Shown: in pieces, positions 52,694-61,571 of the stretch
How the letters are laid out: every line of letters begins with the position of its first letter
Numbering within the stretch: the first letter of the stretch is position 1
Position numbers and translations under genes: made by a program
Assembly: GCF_000967425.1 (NCBI RefSeq)
Contig: NZ_FO082820.1
Coordinates: forward strand, 2,232,001-2,296,000
Direction: 5' to 3'
DNA: 64,000 nt
Origin: Pseudorhizobium banfieldiae
GTDB lineage: Bacteria > Pseudomonadota > Alphaproteobacteria > Rhizobiales > Rhizobiaceae
Notes under the pieces: generated by a model
What the model was told of the DNA's origin: nothing
Database searches by the model: none
Seen by the model: the letters and a program-made list of their open reading frames with translations, nothing else

Positions 52694-53572
52694 TCAGTGT
52701 TCCTTGCTCGCGTAGACCGACTTCTTCGTCAGATAGATGAGCCCGGTGAAGATCAGCAGGAAGACCATGACCATGAAGCCCGTGCGCTTGCGATCCTCCA
52801 GATGCGGCTCTGCAGCCCACATCAGGAACGCGGAGACGTCCTTAGCGTACTGGTCGAGTGTTTCCGGAGCGCCATCATCATAGGTGACCTGGCCATCCGA
52901 GATCGGTGGGGCCATGGCAAGCGATGCCGAGGCGATGAAGTACGGGTTGTAGTAGGTCCCTTCCGGAACCTCGACCCCTTCCGGCGGCTCCTGGTAACCC
53001 GTCAGCAGCGAGTAGATGTAGTCCGGGCCACCTTCCTGGTACTGCGTGAAGATGTCGAACACGAACTGAGGGAAGCCACGGGTGACACCGCGCGCCTTGG
53101 CGATCAGAGAGAAGTCCGGCGGCGCCGCGCCGTTGTTGGAAGCTGCTGCGGCCTGTGCGTTGGGGAACGGCGGCGGGAAGTAGTCGGACGGAACCGCAGC
53201 CCGGTCGAACATGTCGCCATCGTCGTTGGGACCGTCGGTCACCTGATAGTTGGCGGCGAAGGCCTTTACCTGCTCTTCGGAATAGCCGAGGTCCTCGAGC
53301 GTACGGAATGATACCAGTGTCATGGAGTGACAGGCGGCACAGACTTCGGTGTAGACCTTCAGCCCCCGCTGCAACTGGCCCTTGTCGTAGTGGCCGAACG
53401 GGCCGGCAAAGCTCCAGTCCACCTCCCGCGGCTTATTGATGGGGTAGTGCGGTGTTGCGCCTTCTGCATGGGCTTCACCATCGGCCGCATGCTCGTCCTG
53501 GGCGAGCGCGGTGCCGAGGCCGAGGCCTGCCACGACGGCCAACGAAAGGATGCTTGTAACAAGCTTTTTCAT
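52694..53572 (-). CDS. petC: Cytochrome c1 of the bc1 complex
   Basis: A 292-residue cytochrome c1, the membrane-anchored heme subunit that takes electrons from the Rieske protein and passes them to cytochrome c. A signal peptide ([20 protein letters not shown], cut after ALA) precedes the heme site C78-A-A-C81-H82 and the axial Met region is in the C-terminal half. A C-terminal membrane helix ([21 protein letters not shown]) anchors it with [10 protein letters not shown] outside. It is the last gene of petABC on the minus strand, with 25 bases between petB and petC, and is followed by a strong terminator. Confidence 0.97.
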   Translation of the reverse strand: MKKLVTSILSLAVVAGLGLGTALAQDEHAADGEAHAEGATPHYPINKPREVDWSFAGPFGHYDKGQLQRGLKVYTEVCAACHSMTLVSFRTLEDLGYSEEQVKAFAANYQVTDGPNDDGDMFDRAAVPSDYFPPPFPNAQAAAASNNGAAPPDFSLIAKARGVTRGFPQFVFDIFTQYQEGGPDYIYSLLTGYQEPPEGVEVPEGTYYNPYFIASASLAMAPPISDGQVTYDDGAPETLDQYAKDVSAFLMWAAEPHLEDRKRTGFMVMVFLLIFTGLIYLTKKSVYASKEH

Positions 53573-53597
53573 AACTCTTTTTCCCTCTCGGTCTCGG

Positions 53598-54890
53598 CTA
53601 TCGGACGCTGGCTTCTGCAGGCGGAAGCTTTTCCATGTCGGACTTGTTCTGCTTCGCGAGAACCGCCTCGGTGATCGAGTTCGGTATGCGGCGCGGCGTC
53701 TCGAACAGGCCGAGCAGCGGCATGATCACCAGGAAGAAGCCGAAGTAATAGAGCGTGCCGAGCTGAGACAGGATGACGTAGACGCCTTCCGCAGGCATGG
53801 CGCCAAGCCAGCCGAGAAGAATGCAGTCGGCAACGAAGATCCAGAAGAACAGCTTGTACCACGGACGGTAGACGGCCGAGCGAACCTTCGACGTGTCAAG
53901 CCAGGGCAGGAAGAACAGCACGATGATCGAGCCGAACATCACGAGCACGCCACCGAGCTTGGAGTCGATCGGGCCGACATTGAAGGTGATGGCGCGCAGC
54001 ATCGCGTAGAACGGCAGGTAGTACCATTCCGGAACGATGTGGGCCGGGGTCTTCAGGGCATCCGCCGGAATGTAGTTGTCCGGGTGGCCGAGATAGTTCG
54101 GCATGTAGAAGATGAACCAGGCGAAGACGAGCAGGAAGACCGACACACCGAGCGCATCCTTGAGCGTCGCATAGGGCGTGAAGGCAACGGTGTCCGTCTT
54201 CGTCTTCACCTCAACGCCGGTCGGGTTCGTCTGGCCGGTCACGTGCAGCGCCCAGATGTGCAGCACGACGACGCCGGCAATCATGAACGGCAGCAGGTAG
54301 TGCAGCGAGAAGAAGCGGTTCAGCGTCGGCTGGTCGACTGCGAAGCCACCCAGCAGGAACTGCTGGATCCACTCGCCGACCAGCGGGAAGGCGGAGAAGA
54401 AGCCGGTGATGACGGTCGCGCCCCAGAAGGACATCTGACCCCAGGGCAGAACGTAGCCCATGAAGCCGGTCGCCATCATCAGGAGGTAGATCACAACGCC
54501 GAGGATCCAGAGGATTTCGCGGGGCGCCTTGTAGGAGCCGTAGTAGAGACCGCGGGCGATGTGCAGGTAGACGGCGATGAAGAAGAACGACGCGCCGTTG
54601 GCATGCATGTAGCGCAGCAGCCAACCGTGGTTGACGTCGCGCATGATCTTCTCGACGGAGTTGAAGGCAACCGTCGTTTCGGCCGCGTAATGCATGGCCA
54701 GAACCACACCCGACAGGATCTGCACGATCAGCATCACCGACAGCATCGCGCCGAAGGTGTAGGCATAGTTCAGGTTGCGGGGAACGGGGTAGGAGACGAA
54801 GCTGTCATGGATCATTCGCGGCAATGGAAGCCGCGAGTCGATCCATTTCTCGATGCCGGAGGTCGGCTGGTATGTGGAATGACCGCTCAT
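53598..54890 (-). CDS. petB: Cytochrome b of the bc1 complex
   Basis: A 430-residue cytochrome b with eight membrane segments and the two b-type heme sites. The four ligand histidines are visible in helices B and D: H in [12 protein letters not shown] and [10 protein letters not shown] region, and in [17 protein letters not shown] and [13 protein letters not shown]. The Qo motif [11 protein letters not shown] is intact, and [19 protein letters not shown] is the usual cd-helix region. It forms the quinol-oxidising core of the respiratory complex in the inner membrane. Start MSGHSTYQP at 54890 lies 13 bases downstream of the petA stop. Typical length and order for alphaproteobacteria. Confidence 0.97.
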   Translation of the reverse strand: MSGHSTYQPTSGIEKWIDSRLPLPRMIHDSFVSYPVPRNLNYAYTFGAMLSVMLIVQILSGVVLAMHYAAETTVAFNSVEKIMRDVNHGWLLRYMHANGASFFFIAVYLHIARGLYYGSYKAPREILWILGVVIYLLMMATGFMGYVLPWGQMSFWGATVITGFFSAFPLVGEWIQQFLLGGFAVDQPTLNRFFSLHYLLPFMIAGVVVLHIWALHVTGQTNPTGVEVKTKTDTVAFTPYATLKDALGVSVFLLVFAWFIFYMPNYLGHPDNYIPADALKTPAHIVPEWYYLPFYAMLRAITFNVGPIDSKLGGVLVMFGSIIVLFFLPWLDTSKVRSAVYRPWYKLFFWIFVADCILLGWLGAMPAEGVYVILSQLGTLYYFGFFLVIMPLLGLFETPRRIPNSITEAVLAKQNKSDMEKLPPAEASVR

Positions 54891-54903
54891 TATCTAGAAC
54901 CCC

Positions 54904-55482
54904 TCACCCGATCTGGATCACTGTGTCGGACGTAAACGTGAAAGTCGGCACCGGCAGGTTGGTCGGCGCTGGACCCTTACGGATGCGGCCTGCGGTGTCA
55001 TAGTGCGAACCGTGGCAGGGACAGAACCAACCGCCGAAATCGCCGGCCTGGCCGAGCGGAACGCAACCGAGATGGGTGCAGGAACCGATCATCACGATCC
55101 AGTTCTCCTTGCCTTCACCGGCCGAGCGAGCCAAGTCGGTCGCTTCCGCGGTCGCATCGATATTGTCGTTTCTTGCGATCGGATCCTTGAGTTCCTCGAG
55201 CGCAACGGCGTTGGCGGCTTCGATCTCCTGCTCCGTACGGTTACGGATGAAGACCGGCTTGCCGCGCCACTTGACCGTCAGCGACATGCCCGGCTCGACG
55301 CCCGAGACGTCGACCTCGATGGAGGCGAGTGCCAGCGTCGAGGCGTCCGGCCGCATCTGGTCGATGAAGGGCCATGCCACTGCCGCCGCTCCGACCGCGC
55401 CGGCCATGCCGGTGGTCAGGTAAAGGAAATCACGGCGAGTGGGCTCGCCCAGTGCTTCGCTGTGTGTCTCGTGCTCGCTCAC
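54904..55482 (-). CDS. petA: Rieske iron-sulfur subunit of the bc1 complex
   Basis: A 192-residue Rieske protein with a [2Fe-2S] cluster. The cluster motifs are C135-T-H137-L-G-C140 and C154-P-C156-H157-G-S-H, with the pair of cysteines 140 and 156 able to form the stabilising disulfide. The N-terminal [11 protein letters not shown] is a twin-arginine type Tat signal and membrane anchor, since the folded cluster protein is exported with its cluster. Length is normal. It is the first gene of petABC. Its promoter must lie upstream of 55482. The petP/petR-like regulators in this window lie 22 kb away and may or may not act here. Confidence 0.97.
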   Translation of the reverse strand: MSEHETHSEALGEPTRRDFLYLTTGMAGAVGAAAVAWPFIDQMRPDASTLALASIEVDVSGVEPGMSLTVKWRGKPVFIRNRTEQEIEAANAVALEELKDPIARNDNIDATAEATDLARSAGEGKENWIVMIGSCTHLGCVPLGQAGDFGGWFCPCHGSHYDTAGRIRKGPAPTNLPVPTFTFTSDTVIQIG

Positions 55483-55819
55483 GGCTCAAACATCCTTCTC
55501 ACGCAATTCGCGAAAACCCGCATTTGCCCCTCAACCGGAGATGTGGAACTGGTCACAATTGGAACACAGATTCCCCGGCAATTCGGCGCCTTCTATGCCT
55601 GATCGCAAATTATGTCCAGTCTTGGCAAGTGGATAGGAGCCAGTTTGTCGCGGCCTTTCCGTAAGCTTTTCCAAGGCTGTGACATGAGCGTTGCGCGCCC
55701 CCATCCCCGGCCTTCCATGTCCGCCTCGCACGTTAACCTCCGCGCAGGCTTCGCGTTGCAGTGCAGCAACCCGCGTGCTACGCCCGAACGCGCCGGCGCA
55801 TCAATGGGAACAGGGCGGA
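55483..55819. other. Intergenic region between petA and the EEP-family gene
   Basis: This 337-base stretch must contain the divergent promoters of petABC and the hydrolase gene. I see no good promoter pair by eye, no hairpin with a T-run and no gene. An in-frame ATG for the hydrolase at 55691 lies within it but is not supported by family length. Confidence 0.4.
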
Positions 55820-56758
55820 ATGAGGTATTTTCTGTCGGTGGCGATATGCGTCATCGTGTCGCTCGTGATCCTCATCGCGGCTGCACGCTATGTCGGCGAC
55901 ATCTGGATCTTTGCGGCAATCGGCAGCCTGCAACTCCACCTTGCCGTTACATGCATCCTGGCGGCTGTCGCTGCCTTCGTGCTTCACCGCAGCCTGCTTC
56001 CCGTACTGCTGCTTGCAGCCTCGCTGGCGCTTGGGCTGCACGCGCTCTGGATGACCCGGGAGATGGTCCAGCAGCCGCTGGTCGGCGACAATGCCGCTGC
56101 TCCTGCGCTCAGGCTGATGTCCTTCAACATCCTGTCGAAGAACAGGGAGAATGCCGGCGCGATCCGCGACCTGATCCTTGCCTCCGGCGCCGATGTGGTG
56201 AACGTCCTCGAGGCGATGCCGCTGCGGGGGGAACTCGACGCCCTTTCGCGGATCTATCCCCATCGTATCGGTTGTGGCGAGATGACAAAGACCTGCGACC
56301 TCATGGTGCTGTCCAAGACACCCTTGACCTCGCCCTCCGTTCACTCGCTCAGCACGATCTTCGAAAACCGGATGATCCTTTCGGATCTGTCATGGCAGGG
56401 ACGCATCGTTCATCTGGCGGCCATCCATACGACCAAGCCTTATTTCGACGATTTCCAGACCTTGGAGCTCACCAACGCCGCCCGCAGGCTGGACCGGATC
56501 GAGGGTCCCCTGCTCGTCGCTGGAGACTTCAACGCCTCCAGCCTGGCGCCGAACATCCGCATGTTCCTGCGCTGGACCGGCCTTCGCACCGCATCCTGGG
56601 AGCCTCCCACATGGCCGGACTGGGGAGGATGGCTCGGTGTGCCGATCGATCACGTCTATGTCCGCAAACCGCTGCATATAAGATCGCTGCAGCGGTTGCC
56701 GTCATCACTGGGCTCCAACCACTACGGGCTGGTCGCCGACATCGTCCTCGCGCCGTGA
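55820..56758 (+). CDS. Endonuclease/exonuclease/phosphatase family membrane protein
   Basis: A 312-residue protein with three predicted N-terminal membrane segments (about 1-75) followed by an endonuclease/exonuclease/phosphatase domain. The domain begins LRLMSFNILSKNRENAGAIRDLILASGADVVNVLEAMP, continues through LDALSRIYPHRIGCGEMTKTCDLMVLSK, and has the catalytic pair in VAGDFNASSLAPNIR and IDHVYVRK; SNHYGLVADI ends the fold. The active site thus faces the periplasm. Such proteins can be phosphodiesterases or nucleases of unknown substrate. The ATG at 55820 (MRYFLSVAI) is preferred over 55691, since the signal-like helix starts there. Similar proteins occur across rhizobia. Confidence 0.86.
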   Translation: MRYFLSVAICVIVSLVILIAAARYVGDIWIFAAIGSLQLHLAVTCILAAVAAFVLHRSLLPVLLLAASLALGLHALWMTREMVQQPLVGDNAAAPALRLMSFNILSKNRENAGAIRDLILASGADVVNVLEAMPLRGELDALSRIYPHRIGCGEMTKTCDLMVLSKTPLTSPSVHSLSTIFENRMILSDLSWQGRIVHLAAIHTTKPYFDDFQTLELTNAARRLDRIEGPLLVAGDFNASSLAPNIRMFLRWTGLRTASWEPPTWPDWGGWLGVPIDHVYVRKPLHIRSLQRLPSSLGSNHYGLVADIVLAP

Positions 56759-56762
56759 CCGC

Positions 56763-58625
56763 CTATTGTGCGGCGTCTGCCGCCAGGAAGCCTCCCGACT
56801 GGCGCGCCCACAGATCGGCATAGATTCCATTCGCCGCGACCAGCTGCGCGTGCGTCCCCTGCTCCACGATGCGCCCCTCATCCATCACGATCAGACGGTC
56901 GAGTGCCGCGATGGTGGAGAGCCGGTGGGCAATCGCGAGGACGGTCTTGCCCTGCATCAGGCGCTCGAGGTTAGACTGGATGGCAGCCTCCACTTCGGAA
57001 TCAAGCGCCGACGTCGCCTCGTCCAGCACCAGGATCGGCGCATTCTTCAACATGACGCGGGCGATGGCGATGCGCTGCCGCTGGCCGCCGGAAAGCTTGA
57101 CGCCCCGCTCGCCGACATGGGCATCATAGCCACGGCGGCCGCGCTGGTCCTCCAGCTCGGCGATGAAACCGTCGGCCTCCGCCCGCCGGGCGGCCTCGCG
57201 CAACTGCTCCTCGCTCGCATTCGGCCTCCCGAACAGGATGTTGTCGCGGATCGACCGGTGCAGCAGCGATGTGTCCTGCGTCACCATGCCGATCTGCACC
57301 CGCAGCGATTCCTGCGTCACCCGCGAGATATCCTGGCCGTCGATCAGGATGCGGCCCTTCTCGATCTCGTAGAACCGAAGCAGAAGGTTGACCAGTGTCG
57401 ACTTTCCAGCGCCTGAGCGCCCGACGATACCGAGCTTTTCGCCCGGTCGGATGGTGAGGCACAGGTCGTCGATCACGCTCCTGCCCTTGCCGTAGTGGAA
57501 GCTGACGTTCTCGAAGCGGATCTCAGGCGCCCGCACGGTCAGCCTCTCGGCATCCGGCTTGTCGAGAAGGCCTATCGGCTGCGAGATGAGTTCTGCCGAG
57601 TTCTGGACGGTGCCGAGATTGCGCATCAACCCGTTCAGTTGCGTCATCAGCCGGCCGAGCAGGAAGTTCAGCCGCAGCATCAGCGCCATGGTGAAGGCAA
57701 CCGCACCGGAGCTGATCAGTCCCGCAAGCCACAGGTGGATGCTGAGCGCTCCCATCATCACGATCATCGTGCTGGACAGGAGCGCCATGGAGGCGCGCAC
57801 ACCGGTCAGCAGGCGTGTGAAGCGGATGATGGTGGACTGGAAGCTCTCGAACCCGGAGCGCATGTAGCGGTCGTTCGCTTCGTCGCTGCCGAACAGCCGG
57901 AGCGTCTGGATGTTGGAGTAGGAATCGACCATTCGCCCGCTGATCATCGACCCGGCCTCGGCCGAAAGCTTGGCGTGCTCGCGGATCCTCGGCACGAAGT
58001 ACTTCGCCAGGAAGGCGAAGATGGTCAGCCAGACAAGAACCACGGCCGCCATGCGCAGATCCAGCTGCGCCACCAGCACCAGCGTCGACACCGAGTAGAT
58101 CAGCACGAACCACAGGCTCTCCATCAGCGTCGTCAGGACGTCGCCGGTCGCCTGGCCCGCCGACCAGACCTTTGTGACGATGCGGCCGGAAAAGTCGTTC
58201 TGGAAGAAGGACAGCGATTGCCGCGACACATGTACATAGGATTGCCAGCGCACCAGATTATAGAAGCCCGGCGTGATGATCTGCTGGTCGACGAGGGCCG
58301 TCAGCGAGGCGATCGCAAAGCGCCCGAAGCCGATGACCAAGGCCATCAGCAGCAGCTCGTTGCCGTGGGCTTCCATCAAGCCCGCCCATCCGGCACCTCG
58401 ATCCACGGTGGCCAGGATGTCGACGACGCGACCGACGAACCAGAACATCGCCGCCTCGACACCGGCAGCAGCCCCTCCGAGCACCAGCATCGCCAGGAAC
58501 GGCAGCTTCGCCTGACGCACATAGAACCAGATGAAGGCCGCGAGACCGGCAGGTGGATTGAGGTCGTCCCGCCGCTCGAAGGGCCTAATCCAGTTCTCGA
58601 AATAGCGGACGACGGATGTGATCAT
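56763..58625 (-). CDS. ABC exporter, ATP-binding/permease (first of tandem pair)
   Basis: A 620-residue exporter half-transporter of the MsbA/LmrA type. An N-terminal six-helix membrane domain (to about 330) precedes an ATPase domain with Walker A GRSGAGKST, Q-loop region QIGMVTQDTSLLHRSIRDNI, signature LSGGQRQRIAIARVM, Walker B VLDEATSALD with the catalytic Glu and H-loop IAHRLST. The membrane domain starts MITSVVRYFENWIRPF. Substrate is unknown; drugs, lipids or peptides are possible. It lies 123 bases after the stop of the second exporter gene on the same strand, so they may form a heterodimer. The convergent EEP gene ends four bases away. Confidence 0.93.
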   Translation of the reverse strand: MITSVVRYFENWIRPFERRDDLNPPAGLAAFIWFYVRQAKLPFLAMLVLGGAAAGVEAAMFWFVGRVVDILATVDRGAGWAGLMEAHGNELLLMALVIGFGRFAIASLTALVDQQIITPGFYNLVRWQSYVHVSRQSLSFFQNDFSGRIVTKVWSAGQATGDVLTTLMESLWFVLIYSVSTLVLVAQLDLRMAAVVLVWLTIFAFLAKYFVPRIREHAKLSAEAGSMISGRMVDSYSNIQTLRLFGSDEANDRYMRSGFESFQSTIIRFTRLLTGVRASMALLSSTMIVMMGALSIHLWLAGLISSGAVAFTMALMLRLNFLLGRLMTQLNGLMRNLGTVQNSAELISQPIGLLDKPDAERLTVRAPEIRFENVSFHYGKGRSVIDDLCLTIRPGEKLGIVGRSGAGKSTLVNLLLRFYEIEKGRILIDGQDISRVTQESLRVQIGMVTQDTSLLHRSIRDNILFGRPNASEEQLREAARRAEADGFIAELEDQRGRRGYDAHVGERGVKLSGGQRQRIAIARVMLKNAPILVLDEATSALDSEVEAAIQSNLERLMQGKTVLAIAHRLSTIAALDRLIVMDEGRIVEQGTHAQLVAANGIYADLWARQSGGFLAADAAQ

Positions 58626-58748
58626 TGGCGGGATATAGGCGCTTCCGGTTGCGGGACAAAACCCTCACTGCAAGAATTGAACCACCAAAGGTAAGTCGCG
58701 CCCACGCGCGGCTCACAGGTATCTGACGGTGTGGAAGGCGGGCCAGCT

Positions 58749-60602
58749 CTATTCCGCCGCCGCCTCCTCCAGGTCGTGGTTGCCGAGGAAGCCGCCGGAC
58801 TGGCGGCTCCAGAGGTCGGCATAGATCCCGTCCGAGGCAGCGAGTTCCTGGTGCGTCCCAGTCTCCACGATCCGCCCCTTGTCGAGCACGATCAGCCGGT
58901 CCATCTCCGTCAGCGTCGACAGCCGGTGAGCAATCGCGATTACCGTCTTGCCCTGCATGAGGGCAAAGAGGTTCTCCTGGATCGCTGCTTCGACTTCAGA
59001 GTCCAGGGCCGATGTCGCCTCGTCGAGCACCAGGATCGGCGCATCCTTGAGGAAGACGCGGGCGATTGCGATCCGCTGCCGCTGGCCACCGGAGAGCTTC
59101 ACGCCGCGCTCGCCGACATGCGCATCAAGGCCAGTCCGGCCCTGCATGTCCGAGAGGCCCTGGATAAACTCCCAGGCATTGGCTCGCCTCGCCGCCTCGA
59201 TGATCTCCGCATCGCTCGCCTCCGGTTTGCCATAGGCGATGTTGTCGCGGATCGAGCGGTGCAGCAGCGAGGTGTCCTGCGTCACCACGCCGATCAGCGA
59301 GCGCAGGCTCTCCTGCGAAACCTGCGCGATGTCCTGCCCATCGATCGTGATCCGGCCCGCCTCCAGGTCGTAGAAGCGCAGCAGCAGGTTCATCAGCGTC
59401 GTCTTGCCAGCACCCGAACGTCCCACCAGCCCGACCTTCTCGCCCGCTGCGATATCGAGCGTCAGATCCTCGATCACGCCCTTCTTCTTGCCGTAGTGGA
59501 AGCGGACATTCTCGTAGCGGATATGCCCCTTCTTCGCCTGCAGCTGCGGCGCGCCCTTCTTGTCCGTTACCTCGTGCGGCTTCGTCATCATGGACATGCC
59601 GTCATAGACCGTGCCGATCGCTTCGAAGAGGGCCGAGACCTCCCACATGATCCACTGCGACATGCCGTTGATGCGCATGGCAAGGCCGATAGCCACCGCG
59701 ACGGAGCCCACGGACACCTCGCCCGTTAGCCAGAAGGCGATGCTCGCAGCGGCCACGGCGAAGATCGTCACCGCATTGTTGACGTCGACACAGATGTTGA
59801 GGAGCGAGATCTGACGCATCTGCCGGTGAACGGTGCCGAGGAACTCGTCCATCCCCTCCCGTGCATAGGTCTCCTCGCGGCCCGCATGCGAGAACAGCTT
59901 GACCGTGCCGATATTGGTATAGCTGTCGACGATCCGGCCCGTCATCATCGAGCGCGCGTCGGCCTGCTCGCTGGAAAGCTTCCGGAGCTTCGGGATGAAG
60001 TGCCAGAGAATCAGGCTGTAGAACACGAACCACAGGACGAGAGGCACGACGAGCCGCCAGTCCACCACAATCACCAGCGCCAGCATGGAAACGAAGAAGC
60101 TGATCGCGTAGACGAAGACGTCTATGATCTTCATCACCGTCTCGCGGATGGCGAGCGAGGTCTGCATGACCTTGGTCGAAACGCGGCCCGCAAACTCGTT
60201 GGCGAAGAAGGTCATCGAGTGGCGCAGCAGGAAGCGATGCATCTGCCAGCGGGCGATCATCGGGAAGTTGCCGGCCAGCACCTGGTGCATCGTCATCGTG
60301 TGGATGGCGCCGGCGAGCGGCAGCACCACAAGCAGCACCACCCCCATCCAGAACAGACGGCCACTCTCCTGCTCAAGGAAGGTCGCACGGTCGGCGTTCG
60401 ACAGCCAGTCGATGATGTTGCCGAGGAACTGGTAGAGGAAGACCTCGGCGATGGCGATGACCATTGAGCAGATGCCGAGCAGCAGGAGCCAGGGCGCCGT
60501 GGGTTTCGTGTAGTGCCAGCAGAAGGCAAGCAGTCCCTTTGGCGGAAGACCCGGCGGATCCTGGGGATAGGGATCGACACGACGCTCGAACCACGAAAAC
60601 AT
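58749..60602 (-). CDS. ABC exporter, ATP-binding/permease (second of tandem pair)
   Basis: A 617-residue ABC exporter half-transporter, clearly homologous to the next gene but distinct. The ATPase has Walker A GRSGAGKTT, LIGVVTQDTSLLHRSIRDNIAYGKPEASD, signature LSGGQRQRIAIARVF, Walker B VLDEATSALD with Glu, and H-loop IAHRLST. Both copies keep all catalytic residues, so both sites should hydrolyse ATP. The start at 60602 (MFSWFERRVDPYPQDPP) has a GGAGAATGACG site; a MTM start at 60608 is possible. A 7-bp inverted repeat about 130 bases upstream may be an operator. The ligand is unknown. It is the promoter-proximal member of the pair. Confidence 0.93.
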   Translation of the reverse strand: MFSWFERRVDPYPQDPPGLPPKGLLAFCWHYTKPTAPWLLLLGICSMVIAIAEVFLYQFLGNIIDWLSNADRATFLEQESGRLFWMGVVLLVVLPLAGAIHTMTMHQVLAGNFPMIARWQMHRFLLRHSMTFFANEFAGRVSTKVMQTSLAIRETVMKIIDVFVYAISFFVSMLALVIVVDWRLVVPLVLWFVFYSLILWHFIPKLRKLSSEQADARSMMTGRIVDSYTNIGTVKLFSHAGREETYAREGMDEFLGTVHRQMRQISLLNICVDVNNAVTIFAVAAASIAFWLTGEVSVGSVAVAIGLAMRINGMSQWIMWEVSALFEAIGTVYDGMSMMTKPHEVTDKKGAPQLQAKKGHIRYENVRFHYGKKKGVIEDLTLDIAAGEKVGLVGRSGAGKTTLMNLLLRFYDLEAGRITIDGQDIAQVSQESLRSLIGVVTQDTSLLHRSIRDNIAYGKPEASDAEIIEAARRANAWEFIQGLSDMQGRTGLDAHVGERGVKLSGGQRQRIAIARVFLKDAPILVLDEATSALDSEVEAAIQENLFALMQGKTVIAIAHRLSTLTEMDRLIVLDKGRIVETGTHQELAASDGIYADLWSRQSGGFLGNHDLEEAAAE

Positions 60603-60991
60603 CGTCATTCTCCAGAAACGATAGGCCCGGACCGAGCTTCGTCCGTTCTGAGACGGGTAGCCGGATGGGCAGAAAACAAAAGACGAGGCCACAACCGGCC
60701 GCGAGGCAAATCAGGAAAGAAATGGAAGGCGTAAGACTGCGATACGCCTATGCCAGAAGGCAGGATGCCCATGGCAGAAGGCGGGAATTCACGGCAATAT
60801 CCATGGGGGCCTCCTGGGGCTGGCGTTGAAGACGGAGGTCTTCTAGCTCCGTTCACCGGAATTTGGAAGGGCCAATCGTCGCATCCCTCGGCGCACACGC
60901 TGCCGATGCTTGTCTGTTGAGGCCCGGCCACAACGCCTGAGCCCCCCTCACCGGCTTTGACTGCCAAGGCCGGATCGCCTAAGGGCAGATC
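60603..60991. other. Intergenic region between the ABC exporter pair and trmL
   Basis: This 389-base stretch is divergent promoter space. I see no gene. It contains an inverted repeat AGGCGTA/TACGCCT (60727-60749), a CCCATGG/CCATGGG pair (60768-60774, 60801-60807) with a 26-base loop, and a trmL-proximal GC-rich part. None can be assigned a function. Confidence 0.4.
60727..60749. promoter_or_regulatory. Inverted repeat upstream of the ABC exporter pair
   Basis: AGGCGTA (60727-60733) and TACGCCT (60743-60749) are perfect 7-bp arms with a 9-base spacer. They lie 125 bases upstream of the first exporter start on the minus strand and 243 bases upstream of trmL. A role as operator is a guess. Confidence 0.35.
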
Positions 60992-61453
60992 ATGCCGGAT
61001 CTTCACATCGCCATCTACCAGCCTGATATTCCGGGCAATACCGGAACCATACTGCGCCTTGCCGCCTGCCTAGGAATGAAGGTTCACATCATCGAGCCGG
61101 CCGGCTTTGATATCTCCGACCGCAATCTCAAGCGGGCCGGCATGGACTATCTGGCCAGCGCCTCCTTGACCCGCCACGTCACCTGGCAGGCGTTCCAGGA
61201 CTGGCGGCAATCCTCCGATCGCAGGCTGGTCCTGGCCTCCACAAAGGCCGCCCTGCCCTATGTTAGCTTCGAGTTTCGTCCGAGCGACGTGCTCCTCTTC
61301 GGCCGTGAGAGCGCTGGCGTCCCGGACTATGTCCATGGGGCCGCGGATGCGCGCATCCTGATCCCGATGGTCGAGGGGCAGAGGTCGATCAATGTCGCCA
61401 TGTCGGCGGCCATGATCGCAGGAGAGGCGCTTCGTCAGACCGTCTGGGCCTGA
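60992..61453 (+). CDS. trmL: tRNA (cytidine/uridine-34 2'-O) methyltransferase TrmL
   Basis: A 153-residue SPOUT-class methyltransferase (TrmL, formerly YibK), which methylates the ribose of the wobble base 34 in tRNA-Leu with SAM. Landmarks are IAIYQPDIPGNTGTILRLAACLGMKVHIIEPAGF, DRNLKRAGMDYL, LLFGRESAGVPDYVH and the trefoil-knot segment ILIPMVEGQRSINVAMSAAMIAGEALRQT. Length is normal for the minimal SPOUT family. The start at 60992 is the only good one. It stands alone between the ABC pair and the Na/Pi gene. Confidence 0.95.
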   Translation: MPDLHIAIYQPDIPGNTGTILRLAACLGMKVHIIEPAGFDISDRNLKRAGMDYLASASLTRHVTWQAFQDWRQSSDRRLVLASTKAALPYVSFEFRPSDVLLFGRESAGVPDYVHGAADARILIPMVEGQRSINVAMSAAMIAGEALRQTVWA

Positions 61454-61571
61454 GGACGGAACTGCACGGAAAACCGTCGCAGGCGACATCTTCCTTAACC
61501 ACTCCTCCGGCATATTTTCTTTAGCCGGCAAGAGAACTACCTTGTCCTGCAGGGGCATTTCGGAATTCGGC

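Noticed and set aside
60605..61006. A 133-codon minus-strand frame before the ABC exporter pair
   Set aside because: No ribosome site, no family, low-complexity composition, and it would cover the promoter region of both neighbours.
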